NCBI GenBank assembly: GCA_021800795.1
Contig: JAJYYO010000001.1
Span: forward strand, 156,373-220,372
Length of the DNA stretch: 64,000 nt
Source: Pseudomonadota bacterium
GTDB lineage: Bacteria; Pseudomonadota; Gammaproteobacteria; Burkholderiales; Gallionellaceae
Direction of reading: 5' to 3'
Position numbers and translations under genes: made by a program. Shown here piece after piece: positions 8,268-17,413 of the stretch (the stretch's first letter is position 1; every line of letters begins with the position of its first letter). The notes under the pieces are model-generated. The model searched no databases, was not told where the DNA came from, and saw only the letters and a list, made by a program, of their open reading frames with translations.

Positions 8268-9181
8268 CAGGCTGCCTCCTTCGCTTCGGTTACTGACATG
8301 TAAAGTTCTTCCAGTCCGCCGCCCTCGCGGTGGATTTCATCAATCCGTATGCCGGCATCCAGCAGCTTGCGCCACGCGCCGGCAGGCTTGATGTGGCTTG
8401 CGATTTCCACATGCCACCAGTCGCCCGCGCGGGCCAGCAGGGTGATGTCGTCGGGAATACGCAGCGTTTCGTCGGTTGAGTCAACGCGCAGCCGATAGCG
8501 CACCGCCGCGCGCTGCGCAGACAGCAGGTCGGCGATGGAGCCCTCCAGCAGGGTACGGCCCTGTGCGATGATGCCGATGCGGGTACAGAGCCGATCCACA
8601 TCGTCGAGCAGGTGCGTGCACAGAAGGATGCCCACGCCATGATTTACGCTCAGATCAAGCAGCACGTCGTGGATTTCCCGGCGTCCGCGCGGATCCAGTC
8701 CGTTGGTGGGCTCGTCCAGGATCAGTAATTCGGGTTGGTTGATGAGCGCACGGGCCAGGCCGAGCCGCTGCCGCATGCCGCGTGAATAGGTGGCTATCGG
8801 TGCCGGACTTTGACCCGCCAGGCCGACCCGGCTCAACAGGTGGGCAGTCTCGGTTTTATCCAGGTTCTTTTGATATAGGCTGGCGAACCACATCAGGTAA
8901 TCGCCGGCGCTCATCCAGTCATAAAAACCTGCCTGTTCAGCCAGCACACCGATCCGGCTGTGCAGGTGCAGCGAGTCGGCAACAGGGTCGAGGTCCAGTA
9001 CCCGGACTGACCCTGCGGTAGGTGCCCGCAGCCCGGTGATGACTGAAATGGTCGTGCTTTTCCCCGCGCCGTTTGGGCCGAGCAGTCCGTAGATCTGGCC
9101 TTTTTGCAGTGTCAGGTTGACATCCCGCAATACCGCATGGGTGCCAAGGTTGAGTTTCAGATTGCGTATTTCAATCAGCAT
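8267..9181 (-). CDS. ABC transporter ATP-binding protein
   Basis: A 304-residue cytosolic ATPase. Walker A is GPNGAGKST at residues 35-43, the signature is the variant YSRGMRQRL, Walker B is LLILDEPTNGLD, and the H-loop histidine follows in LLCTHLL. A C-terminal extension of about 80 residues is typical of ABC-2 exporter ATPases. The ATG at 9181 has AAGGGGG at correct spacing, so the longer frame upstream was not used. First gene of a three-gene operon with the permease and the anchored exported protein. Confidence 0.87.
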   Translation of the reverse strand: MLIEIRNLKLNLGTHAVLRDVNLTLQKGQIYGLLGPNGAGKSTTISVITGLRAPTAGSVRVLDLDPVADSLHLHSRIGVLAEQAGFYDWMSAGDYLMWFASLYQKNLDKTETAHLLSRVGLAGQSPAPIATYSRGMRQRLGLARALINQPELLILDEPTNGLDPRGRREIHDVLLDLSVNHGVGILLCTHLLDDVDRLCTRIGIIAQGRTLLEGSIADLLSAQRAAVRYRLRVDSTDETLRIPDDITLLARAGDWWHVEIASHIKPAGAWRKLLDAGIRIDEIHREGGGLEELYMSVTEAKEAA

Positions 9182-9261
9182 CGCTACCCCCTTAGTTAGC
9201 CTTGAGGTTTGAAAATGAGCCCCCATCCCATATGATCAGGGACGGGAGTCGTCATTACTTG

Positions 9262-9594
9262 TTAGTCCGGATTCTTTCCTTCCGGCGCATTTTCCAGCAC
9301 CTTGCCGGTCTTTGCGTCCACGCCGACTTCCTGGGTGACTTTACCCTGCCGGATATCGAAGGAATAGCGCAGGCCGCTGCCGCCTTCCTCTTTCTCCAGT
9401 TCTTCATCGGTAACTTTACCCGGGTGAGCCTTGAGCGCAATCTCGCGTGCCTCCTTCATGCTGACCTTGGCTTCCCCTGCGAGTTCCTGTCCCGTGTAGG
9501 CGGATGCATTCACCGCGAATGCGGCCATCGTGACGGCCAGCAAGGCCAATACGTTCTGTTTATACGTTGTGTTGAAAAGGGTATATTGTTTCAT
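9262..9594 (-). CDS. PepSY domain exported protein
   Basis: A 110-residue protein with a signal peptide ending near residue 32 (NASA) and one PepSY domain (KVSMKEAREIALKAHPGKVTDEEL, then YSFDI and VDAKTGKVL). Small periplasmic PepSY proteins are thought to inhibit proteases or to sense or bind ligands, often beside two-component systems. The neighbours here are an ABC exporter and a P-type ATPase. TAAGAGG precedes the start. Function beyond the domain is unknown. Confidence 0.78.
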   Translation of the reverse strand: MKQYTLFNTTYKQNVLALLAVTMAAFAVNASAYTGQELAGEAKVSMKEAREIALKAHPGKVTDEELEKEEGGSGLRYSFDIRQGKVTQEVGVDAKTGKVLENAPEGKNPD

Positions 9595-9704
9595 GGTAGT
9601 TTGCCTCTTAAAGTTGATTTAAATTCGGCAGACGTATTTGCATCTACCGTGATGATCAATCTACTCCCCAAGAATTAGCCCATCATTAGCACCGATGCCG
9701 ATAC

Positions 9705-12700
9705 TTATCTCTTCCCTGACAAGGGCTGATGTGCATAGCGCACAAGATCGGCGGCGTGATCCGTGGCGATATGGACGGTTCCGGCGATCGCAAGGGTCGC
9801 GAGCATGAGTGCCGCCAGCCGCCTGGGCTTAAGTTCTTCATGGGTCTGGTATACATGGGCTACGGCCAGCGCCGCGATCCATGCCGCCCCGAAACTCAGG
9901 CCGCCGAGCACGTCAGACAGCCAGTGTGCGCCCAGATACAGCCGGGAGAAAGCGATCAGCGCGATCAGCAGCACCGCTGCGAGTGCGAACACCTTGCGCA
10001 GGCGGTGCTGATCGCCGCGGCATAGCAGGAATGCCAGGAATCCGTAGGCGACGATGCTCAAGGTGGCGTGACCGCTTGGAAAGGAAAACTGTTCGACTCC
10101 GCCATAGAGCGGGCCTGGCCGTGGTCGATGCAGGGTCAACTTGAGCACCTTGATCAGGGTCTCCGCCACGCCTATTGCAGCGAGCCAATACGCTGCGGTA
10201 TGCCAGAGGCGATGGACGGTGAACCACCCCAGGGCGACCAGGATCACCGGCAACAATACCTGTACGTCCCCCAGCTCCGTGATCGCGACCATCAGGCTAT
10301 CCACTGCCGGAGTTCGCAGATTCTGCAAGAGGCCGTAGACAATGGCATCTGCTTCCACCAGCGGGTCGTGGCTTAGCAAATCCTCCAATACCCCGAAGAA
10401 CAGCCAGGCACTGCCGAGAATGAGAAGCGCGGCCCAGACGAGGAACCATTTCGGGCTTTCCCGGCTGACCAACCAAACCAGGATATCCCTCCACTGAAAG
10501 CGCCGGCCCCTCGCCAGCTCGGGACTTGCGCGGGCTGCCGCTTGCGAACTCCTGTGCAAAGCGGCGCCTGCGGCTATTGCAATGCCGGCAACGACAATCC
10601 ACGTCCCGGCCGGCAACAGTTCCAGCGCAAAGAATGCCCGGAGCGGCGGCACGGCCAGAACCATTGCAAACGCGGCCGGCATCGCGCCGATAAGAAGCAG
10701 GCGAGCCGATCCGATGGGCCTGACCAGCATGGCGAGTACCCACCAGGCTACGGAGAACAGGACAACTGTTGCGGCAGTGCGCGCCTCGCTGATGCTTCCC
10801 GCGAGATAGTCGTTAACGAGGGCGTAGGCGGCAAAAGTGGCAACCGCTGCGAAGAGCCCAGCAGGTATCGCGAAGCGGAGGACACGCTCGACGAAACCGG
10901 GACGGACCCGCTCCGCATTGTGTTCGAAGGAGAGGAAGAAGGCCGGAATGCCGATCGTGAGAGAACCGACCAGGGTCAGATGGCGAGGCAGGAATGGAAA
11001 AGTGACATCCGCAATGCCCACGGCGAAAGCGAGGAGCATGGCATAGACGGTTTTCGTCAGGAAAAGCACAGCCAGCCGTTCGACGTTACCGATCACCCGG
11101 CGGCCCTCGGCGACGACCAGGGGCAGGTTCGCAAACCGGTTGTCGAGCAGGACAAGTTGCGAGACCGCGCGCGCAGCCCCGGTTCCGGCGCCCATGGCGA
11201 TGCCGACGTCGGCCTGCTTGAGTGCGAGGATGTCGTTTACGCCATCCCCCACCATGGCGACCACGTGGCCCCTCGCCTGTAGCGCGGCGATGATCGAGCG
11301 CTTGTCTTGCGGAGATGCACGCCCGAACACCGCGCGTGTTTCCACGAGCTCGGAGAGCGCCGCCGGATTCTCCGGCAACTGTCGTGCATCCACTGGATCG
11401 ACGGCGTTCTCCATGCCGACTTTTATCGCAACCTGGCTTACCGTGCCGGGATGATCTCCTGAAATCACTTTTACCGTGATGCCTTGCCCGGCGAAATACC
11501 GCAGTGTTTCGGCTGTGTCGGCACGGACCCGTTCGGCCAGCAGCACGAGTGCGACCGGAACAAGATCGGCGGGCAGGCGATCCGGGGTAAGTTCGCCGTA
11601 CGTGCTGGCAAGGAGAAGCACGCGTCGCCCGGTTTGGGCGTGGTTTTCTGCACGGGCCCGCACGGTTTCGCTTCCCGGGATGTGGGCCAGGAGCACCTCG
11701 GGGGCGCCAAGAACCCAGGTACCCAGTCCATCAAGCGTTGCGCCGCTCCATTTGCGAGCCGACGAGAAAGGCACCGGGCCGCTGGAAACAACGCCACGTG
11801 CGTTGGGATAGGCGTGCCCGATTGCCTGCAAGGTGGCATTCGGATGGGAGTCTGTTGCCGCGAGTGCCGCCAGTGCGTTTAGCGCGTCGGGATGGGCTGC
11901 CAGCAACTCGACGTGCTCGACTTCGGGCTCCCGCTCGGTCAGTGTGCCGGTCTTGTCGAGGCAGATGACGTCGATTCTCGCCAGGGTCTCGGTCGCCGGT
12001 AGGTCCTGTACGAGCGTCTTCCGGCGCGCCAATCGAATCGCCCCCAGGGCGAGCGCCGCGCTGGTCAGCAGCACCAGGCCCTCGGGCACCATGGCAACCA
12101 CGCCGGCGGCGGAAAAAAGCAGCGCGCCGGTCAGATGCACCTGTGCGATGACCTGGCTCCCAAACAGGAGCAGGGCTGTCGGGACAATCGCCCATGTCAC
12201 GTAGCGGAGCATCCGGTTGATCCCGGCGCGCAGCTCGGAGTGCGCCAGGATGAAGTGTCTGGCCTCTTTGGCGAGGCTGTTGGCATAGGCAGCCGACCCG
12301 ACCCGTGTTGCCCGGTAGCGCCCGTTCCCGGCAATCGCAAAGCTCCCCGAGAGCACCGTCTCGTCCACCCCTTTGGGCACAGGTTCGGCTTCGCCGCTTA
12401 AAAGGGACTCGTCCACTTCCAGGCTGTCGGCTGAAAGCAGGACGCCGTCCACCAGAATCTGATTGCCGGGGGCCAGATCGAGAATGTCATCGAGGACGAT
12501 CTCCGTTGCCGGGATTTCGAGGATGCGCCCCGAGCGAACCACGCGGGCCTTGGACTGGCTAAGCAGCGCGAGGCGCTCCAGCGTCCGTTTTGCCCGCATT
12601 TCCTGAATGATCCCGATCAGGGAATTGATGACGAGAACACCGCCGAACAACGCGTCCTGCCATGGCCCCACTGCGAGGATGACGACGAATAGCGAACCCA

Positions 12701-12845
12701 GCAGCGCGTTGAAGCGGGTAAGGACATTTGCGCGAACAATCTCCCATCCCGCCCGGCTGGTGGGTTCCAATACCCGGTTGGCTTCGCCTCTTTCGCGGCG
12801 TGCCTGTACTTCTGCGTCACTCAGGCCATCAAAGCTGTCCGGCAT
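9705..12845 (-). CDS. P-type cation ATPase fused to a PAP2 phosphatase
   Basis: A 1046-residue membrane protein made of two enzymes. Residues 1 to about 770 are a P-type ATPase: actuator motif LLSGEAEP at 148-155, membrane motif VPEGL at 253-257, phosphorylated D297 in DKTGTLT, and the hinge MVGDGVND. The sequence around PEGL and DKTG resembles mycobacterial CtpE, a Ca2+ pump, more than heavy-metal P1B pumps; there is no CPC motif or heavy-metal-binding domain. Residues from about 860 are a PAP2 domain with all three motifs: KLTLHRPRP, PSGH and SRLYLGAHWLSD. The start at 12845 agrees with the CtpE-like N-terminus. The pumped ion and the lipid or pyrophosphate substrate are unknown. Confidence 0.85.
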   Translation of the reverse strand: MPDSFDGLSDAEVQARRERGEANRVLEPTSRAGWEIVRANVLTRFNALLGSLFVVILAVGPWQDALFGGVLVINSLIGIIQEMRAKRTLERLALLSQSKARVVRSGRILEIPATEIVLDDILDLAPGNQILVDGVLLSADSLEVDESLLSGEAEPVPKGVDETVLSGSFAIAGNGRYRATRVGSAAYANSLAKEARHFILAHSELRAGINRMLRYVTWAIVPTALLLFGSQVIAQVHLTGALLFSAAGVVAMVPEGLVLLTSAALALGAIRLARRKTLVQDLPATETLARIDVICLDKTGTLTEREPEVEHVELLAAHPDALNALAALAATDSHPNATLQAIGHAYPNARGVVSSGPVPFSSARKWSGATLDGLGTWVLGAPEVLLAHIPGSETVRARAENHAQTGRRVLLLASTYGELTPDRLPADLVPVALVLLAERVRADTAETLRYFAGQGITVKVISGDHPGTVSQVAIKVGMENAVDPVDARQLPENPAALSELVETRAVFGRASPQDKRSIIAALQARGHVVAMVGDGVNDILALKQADVGIAMGAGTGAARAVSQLVLLDNRFANLPLVVAEGRRVIGNVERLAVLFLTKTVYAMLLAFAVGIADVTFPFLPRHLTLVGSLTIGIPAFFLSFEHNAERVRPGFVERVLRFAIPAGLFAAVATFAAYALVNDYLAGSISEARTAATVVLFSVAWWVLAMLVRPIGSARLLLIGAMPAAFAMVLAVPPLRAFFALELLPAGTWIVVAGIAIAAGAALHRSSQAAARASPELARGRRFQWRDILVWLVSRESPKWFLVWAALLILGSAWLFFGVLEDLLSHDPLVEADAIVYGLLQNLRTPAVDSLMVAITELGDVQVLLPVILVALGWFTVHRLWHTAAYWLAAIGVAETLIKVLKLTLHRPRPGPLYGGVEQFSFPSGHATLSIVAYGFLAFLLCRGDQHRLRKVFALAAVLLIALIAFSRLYLGAHWLSDVLGGLSFGAAWIAALAVAHVYQTHEELKPRRLAALMLATLAIAGTVHIATDHAADLVRYAHQPLSGKR

Positions 12846-13240
12846 GGCTGTTATCCTGGATCTGTGTGATTTGTAGTGGGTATGTAAATACACAATTAAC
12901 TTCTGCCGGGGGCAGCCCGGCGGCTGGTTACTTTCTTTTGAATCGCCAAAAGAAAGTAACCCAAGAAAAGGCGACCCCGGTTTGCCGCGCCTTTGGCGTA
13001 CCCTCGACAACTAACAAACGTCGGGGCTGCGGAACTCGCACGACCGCTGCGCGACCACGTGCTCAAACAGTCCTCGCCCAACTGCACCGCCGTTTGTTGG
13101 TTATCTTCGGCGGCGCACAGGGGCTTTAGGCGGTTAAAGAATTGCGCTAATTTCGTCGCTTTATTCCTGACGGAATTTTCGTATTACCCACTGCATTTCA
13201 TATTGAACCGTTATCCTTGAATCAATACATGATTTACGGG
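12846..13240. other. Gene-free interval holding an intergenic repeat
   Basis: No coding sequence is supported here. From 12926 to about 13130 lies a dispersed-repeat-like block that begins with a perfect 15-bp inverted repeat and continues with a GC-rich segment (GGCGACCCCGG, later AACAGTCCTCGCC) of a kind I recognise as recurrent in proteobacterial intergenic regions. The remainder up to the RND gene is AT-rich and shows nothing clear. Confidence 0.5.
12926..12961. repeat. Perfect 15-bp inverted repeat (stem-loop)
   Basis: GGTTACTTTCTTTTG and its exact reverse complement CAAAAGAAAGTAACC are separated by six bases. The stem-loop starts the intergenic repeat block and lies between the P-ATPase gene and the first RND pump gene. 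It is not followed by a T-run on either strand, so it is probably part of a mobile repeat rather than a simple terminator. Confidence 0.7.
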
Positions 13241-16200
13241 TCATCCTCTCTCAAAGCGCCCGAAGCGCAAAGCCAGTGTCGGCAGCACCAGCAGATTCAG
13301 AATCGTCGACGTCATCAGGCCGCCGAGAATGACGACCGCCATCGGCCCTTCGATTTCGTTGCCGGGTGTCCCGCTGTACAGAGCCAGCGGCAACAGACCC
13401 AGACCGGTGACCAGGGCCGTCATCAATATCGGCACCAGCCGCTCGGATGCGCCGCGCTTGGCGGCTTGCGGCCCCCAGACCATGCCCTCACTGGTCACCA
13501 GATGCTGGTAGTGGGAGATGAGCATGATCGAATTGCGCAGGGTAATGCCGAACAGGGTGACAAAGCCGATCAGGGAGCCCAGCGTCAGGTTGCCGCCGGT
13601 GAGCAGCACGGTCGCCACGCCGCCGACCAGCGCAAACGGCAGGTTCACCAGCACCAGCAGCAGCGCGCGCGTGCTGCGCAGCGCCATGAACAGCAGCAGT
13701 AAGACGCCGATTCCCGCCACGACGGCGTTAACCAGCAAATCATGCTGCGATTGCGCCCGCGCCTGCGCTTCACCGGCGAATAGCGCATAGCTTCCGTTGG
13801 GGAAAGCTACGTCCCGTTTGATACGTGTCTGCGCCTCCGCGACAAAATTGCTTATCGCCCGGCCCCGCACGCCGGATGCCACGCTTTGCAGGCGCTGCCC
13901 GCCGGTATGCTGGATTTGGTAGCGGCCGACGGATTGCTCAATATCGGCCAGTTGTCCGAGCGGAACGGTCACGCCCTGCAAATTGCGCAACGGCAGCGAT
14001 CCCACTTGCGCCGGACTTTCGCGATGGGCAGGACTCAAGGACACGGCAACATCGTAGATGCGGTTGCCTTGATAAACCTGAGCGACGGTGACCCCCTGGT
14101 AAGCGGCCTGGATTGCCTCCAGCACATCGACCGGCTCGAAACCGAAGCGCGTCAACTGATCCTGCCGCAAGCGGATGACCAGTTGCGGCGTGCCGGGCGG
14201 CGACTGCACGCCGACGCCGACGGCGCCCGGAATGGTATTCAATATCCGCGCGATTTCCTGCGCCTTGGCATCGAGGACATCGAGGTCGTTGCCGAAGATA
14301 TTGACGACGACCGGCGCCGTATAGCCGGAAATGGTCTCGTCTATCCGCTCGGTTAAGAAAGTGTTTGCGGAGGTGGTCAGACCCGGAAAGTTTGCCAGGG
14401 TGCGCCGGATATCGTCCAAAGTACGCGCCTGCTCGCTCCCCGACATCGGCTTGAGATCGACCTCGAATTCGCTGGTGTTGACGCCCACCGGATCGACCAC
14501 CTCGGCGGCCCGCCCGGCCCGTTGCGCGACCAGTCGCACACCCGAAATTTTGCCCAAAGCCCGCGTGATCTCGCGTCCGATGCGCATCGATTCGGCCAGA
14601 GAGGTGCCGGGCGCTGCCGCCATGTGCACAATGTAATGGCCTTCCTTCATCTCCGGAATAAAGCTGCCGCCAAGCAAGGGCAGCGTCGCCAGCGCCGCGA
14701 TGCACAGCACGGCGATCGCCGTAATGATCAGCCGCGAGCGGTGCTCGACGCGGGACAACAGCCTGCCATAGCGCGTCTTCAATCCTTGCGTCAGCCGCGG
14801 CTCTTCCGCTTGCAGCGGCCTGTTCGTCAGCAGAACATAAGCCAGCGCCGGCGTGACGGTCAGGGCCACCACCAGCGACGCCAGGATGGCGAGGATGTAA
14901 GCGATGCCGAGTGGGGCAAACAGTTTGCCCGCGACGCCGGACAAGGTCAGCACCGGCAGGAATACCAGGGCGACGATAAAGGTCGCGAATACCACCGCGC
15001 TGCGCACTTCGAGGGATGCCTTCAGCACCACGCGCGCGGCGGATAACGGTTTTGCCAGCGCCTGATTCTCGCGCAACCGGCGCAAAATGTTTTCCACATC
15101 GACGATAGCGTCATCCACCACCTCGCCGAGCGCGATGGCCAGGCCGCCGAGGGTCATGGTATTCAGGCTGACGCCGAAATAATGCAGGACGATGACCGCC
15201 GTCAGCAAGGACAAGGGAATGGCCGTGGCCGAGATAAAAGCGGTTCTGACATCGAGCAGAAACAGGAACAGCACGGCGATGACCAGCACGCCGCCCAGCA
15301 GCAGCGCGGTGCGCAGATGACCGATAGCCGCCGCGATAAAATTGGCGGGCCGGAAAATATCCGCGTGCAGTGTCACCTGCTCGGCAGCCAATACCGGTTT
15401 CAATCCCGCCAGCGCCTGCTCCACCGACTCGGTGACTGACATGGTGTCCGCGCGGTACTGGCTTTCGATAATCAGCATCACGCCGGATTTGTCTGCGATG
15501 GACGCGGCGCCGACTGCGGGCGCCGGCGCAATGGCGACATTGGCCACATCCCCCAGATGGATGCCGAAGCCGTTTTTATAACTCACCACGACCTGGGCCA
15601 GCTGCGCGGCGGTTTGTATCTGCCCTTCGCTATTGATGACGATGCGCTGGTTGGAATTTTCCAGAAAACCCGCGCCGCGCACACCCGTCGCGCGTCGGGC
15701 GGCACTCAGCACATCCTGCAGGGACAATCCATAACGCAGCAGTTTCTGCGGGTCGACCTGAATCTGAAATTGCGGCACATCGCCGCCGAACACCACTGCG
15801 TCGGCAACGCCCGGCAGACCGAGCAGTTGCGGTCGCAAGGTCCATTGCGCGAGCTTATACAATTCCATGGCGGAACGGGTGTCGGAGGTCAATCCGATGA
15901 CCAGTGCCACACTGGTCGATGAGCTGAGCGGCAGCGGCGCGGGCGGCTTGACGCCAAGCGGCAGCTTGCCCGCGACCGCGCCCAGGCGCTCGGACGCCAG
16001 TTGCCGTACCCGGTACACATCCATGCCGCTGCGAAAAGTCATGGTGACCATGGACAAACCTTGCAGCGATTTGGAGCGCAGGGTTTCCAGCCCGACCGTG
16101 CCCCCCAGCGCGTTCTCGATCGGCTGGGTGACCAGCACCTCGACCTGTTCGCTGGACAGGCCGGGCGCCTCGGTCTGGATGATCGCCAGGGGCGGGGCGA

Positions 16201-16324
16201 ACTCCGGAAACACATCCAGATGCGACTGGTAGAGCGTATAGATGCCGTAGCCTGCCAGCAGGCACGCCAGGCTGATCACCACGCCGCGCAGACGGATGGC
16301 AAAACGGACAATGGCGGTCAGCAT
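13241..16324 (-). CDS. RND efflux pump, CzcA/CusA-like inner-membrane subunit
   Basis: A 1027-residue proton-driven exporter with the RND layout: a first membrane helix, a large periplasmic pore domain, helices 2-7, a second pore domain, helices 8-12. Overall sequence is of the heavy-metal (HME) type, for example LDVFPEFAPPLAIIQTEAPGL and the QPIEN motif. The helix-4 charge relay reads GEVVDDAIVDVEN, whereas CzcA has an additional Asp in DFG at this point, here replaced by ALG. Metal specificity is therefore uncertain. It is the third gene after a TolC-like lipoprotein and an adaptor on the same strand, forming a complete tripartite pump. Confidence 0.85.
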   Translation of the reverse strand: MLTAIVRFAIRLRGVVISLACLLAGYGIYTLYQSHLDVFPEFAPPLAIIQTEAPGLSSEQVEVLVTQPIENALGGTVGLETLRSKSLQGLSMVTMTFRSGMDVYRVRQLASERLGAVAGKLPLGVKPPAPLPLSSSTSVALVIGLTSDTRSAMELYKLAQWTLRPQLLGLPGVADAVVFGGDVPQFQIQVDPQKLLRYGLSLQDVLSAARRATGVRGAGFLENSNQRIVINSEGQIQTAAQLAQVVVSYKNGFGIHLGDVANVAIAPAPAVGAASIADKSGVMLIIESQYRADTMSVTESVEQALAGLKPVLAAEQVTLHADIFRPANFIAAAIGHLRTALLLGGVLVIAVLFLFLLDVRTAFISATAIPLSLLTAVIVLHYFGVSLNTMTLGGLAIALGEVVDDAIVDVENILRRLRENQALAKPLSAARVVLKASLEVRSAVVFATFIVALVFLPVLTLSGVAGKLFAPLGIAYILAILASLVVALTVTPALAYVLLTNRPLQAEEPRLTQGLKTRYGRLLSRVEHRSRLIITAIAVLCIAALATLPLLGGSFIPEMKEGHYIVHMAAAPGTSLAESMRIGREITRALGKISGVRLVAQRAGRAAEVVDPVGVNTSEFEVDLKPMSGSEQARTLDDIRRTLANFPGLTTSANTFLTERIDETISGYTAPVVVNIFGNDLDVLDAKAQEIARILNTIPGAVGVGVQSPPGTPQLVIRLRQDQLTRFGFEPVDVLEAIQAAYQGVTVAQVYQGNRIYDVAVSLSPAHRESPAQVGSLPLRNLQGVTVPLGQLADIEQSVGRYQIQHTGGQRLQSVASGVRGRAISNFVAEAQTRIKRDVAFPNGSYALFAGEAQARAQSQHDLLVNAVVAGIGVLLLLFMALRSTRALLLVLVNLPFALVGGVATVLLTGGNLTLGSLIGFVTLFGITLRNSIMLISHYQHLVTSEGMVWGPQAAKRGASERLVPILMTALVTGLGLLPLALYSGTPGNEIEGPMAVVILGGLMTSTILNLLVLPTLALRFGRFERG

Positions 16325-16352
16325 GGCATCACGCCGGCGTGATTTTTCATGT

Positions 16353-17411
16353 TCAGTCGCATTCCGGATCCTTGCAGCCCGAACCGCCGGGCGGCGGCTT
16401 CAACTCCTCGGAAAGCAGCAGTTGCGCGCCGCTGACGACGACACGCTGCCCCGGTTTGAAGCCTTCGCTCATAAAAACTCCGCCCTGCATCGGGGATTGC
16501 TGCGCCACCGGATAGCGGCCGAAACGCTCCGCGCTTATTTGCAGGTAGGCCCAGGGCTGGCCGCCGTACCAGACAATCGCGCCGGCGGGGATAAGGACTC
16601 CGCGCGCGGTTTGCCCGGCCGTGGGCAGGTACGCGGCAATATTGCTGCCGGTCGCTATCGGCGCCGCAGTGCGATAAATAAAAGCGCTACCCTGCATCAC
16701 AGGATCGCTTTGCGGCGAGGGCGAAACCAGATAGGCCGGCAGCCGCCGGTTATCGTTTATGCCTATCTGGATCCGGGCGGGCGCCGCGATGCTGTCGCCT
16801 GGCGGCAGGGTAACGCGCAACAACACTTCCTGGCGCTGCAAAAGCCGCTCGAACTCGGACGAATGGGGGTCAACAAGTGCCCAGCGCGCCAGTGTCTCGC
16901 CGAACTGCTGCCGCGCCGAGGCGCGGATGTTCTGCACATTAAGCGCGGCGGCAGCCGATCTGGCCTGATCGGACAGATAAACCGCCTGTGACGCCTTATA
17001 AATTTTAAGGGAGACGTTTTGATTGTCCTGATACAGGAGGCGGTTGCGCTCGTACTCCTGCCGGGAGGCTGCTGCCGTTGCGCGCACCGCCTCGGCATCG
17101 GCCAGCGCCAGGCTGTAGCGCATGCGCAGATCGATAAGCGGCTGCAAATCCAGCACCGTGCCATAGGCCTCCGTTTCCGCCCGATTGCTCGCAGCGGACA
17201 AGGGTTCGGTGCGGATGCCGCTTTGCGTTTGGGTGGCGGTGTCCAGCGTCACCACGGTCACGCCGTTCACAATGGCAACCTGTTGCGTGGCCGCAGGCGT
17301 AGCTGCCCCCGCATCACGTTTTCCCTGCATCCATAACCAGACGATGATCGCAGAAAGACAGGTCAACAGGATGGCGAGAGCGATGCGTTTGGTATTAATC
17401 TGCGAATTCAT
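16353..17411 (-). CDS. RND efflux periplasmic adaptor (HlyD/CzcB-like)
   Basis: A 352-residue membrane-fusion protein. One N-terminal membrane helix (about residues 10-27) anchors it; a long alpha-helical hairpin (residues about 90-170) and beta-barrel domains follow. It bridges the pump and the TolC-like channel. The C-terminus ends SGCKDPECD, with two cysteines among acidic residues, which could bind a metal. The gene starts two bases after the TolC-like gene ends and lies 28 bases upstream of the pump gene, so the three are one operon. Confidence 0.82.
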   Translation of the reverse strand: MNSQINTKRIALAILLTCLSAIIVWLWMQGKRDAGAATPAATQQVAIVNGVTVVTLDTATQTQSGIRTEPLSAASNRAETEAYGTVLDLQPLIDLRMRYSLALADAEAVRATAAASRQEYERNRLLYQDNQNVSLKIYKASQAVYLSDQARSAAAALNVQNIRASARQQFGETLARWALVDPHSSEFERLLQRQEVLLRVTLPPGDSIAAPARIQIGINDNRRLPAYLVSPSPQSDPVMQGSAFIYRTAAPIATGSNIAAYLPTAGQTARGVLIPAGAIVWYGGQPWAYLQISAERFGRYPVAQQSPMQGGVFMSEGFKPGQRVVVSGAQLLLSEELKPPPGGSGCKDPECD

Positions 17412-17413
17412 GT

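Noticed and set aside
9705-12845. Heavy-metal (P1B) ATPase next to the RND pumps
   Set aside because: No CPC membrane motif, no HP locus and no N-terminal metal-binding domain; the PEGL and surrounding sequence fit a CtpE-like pump.
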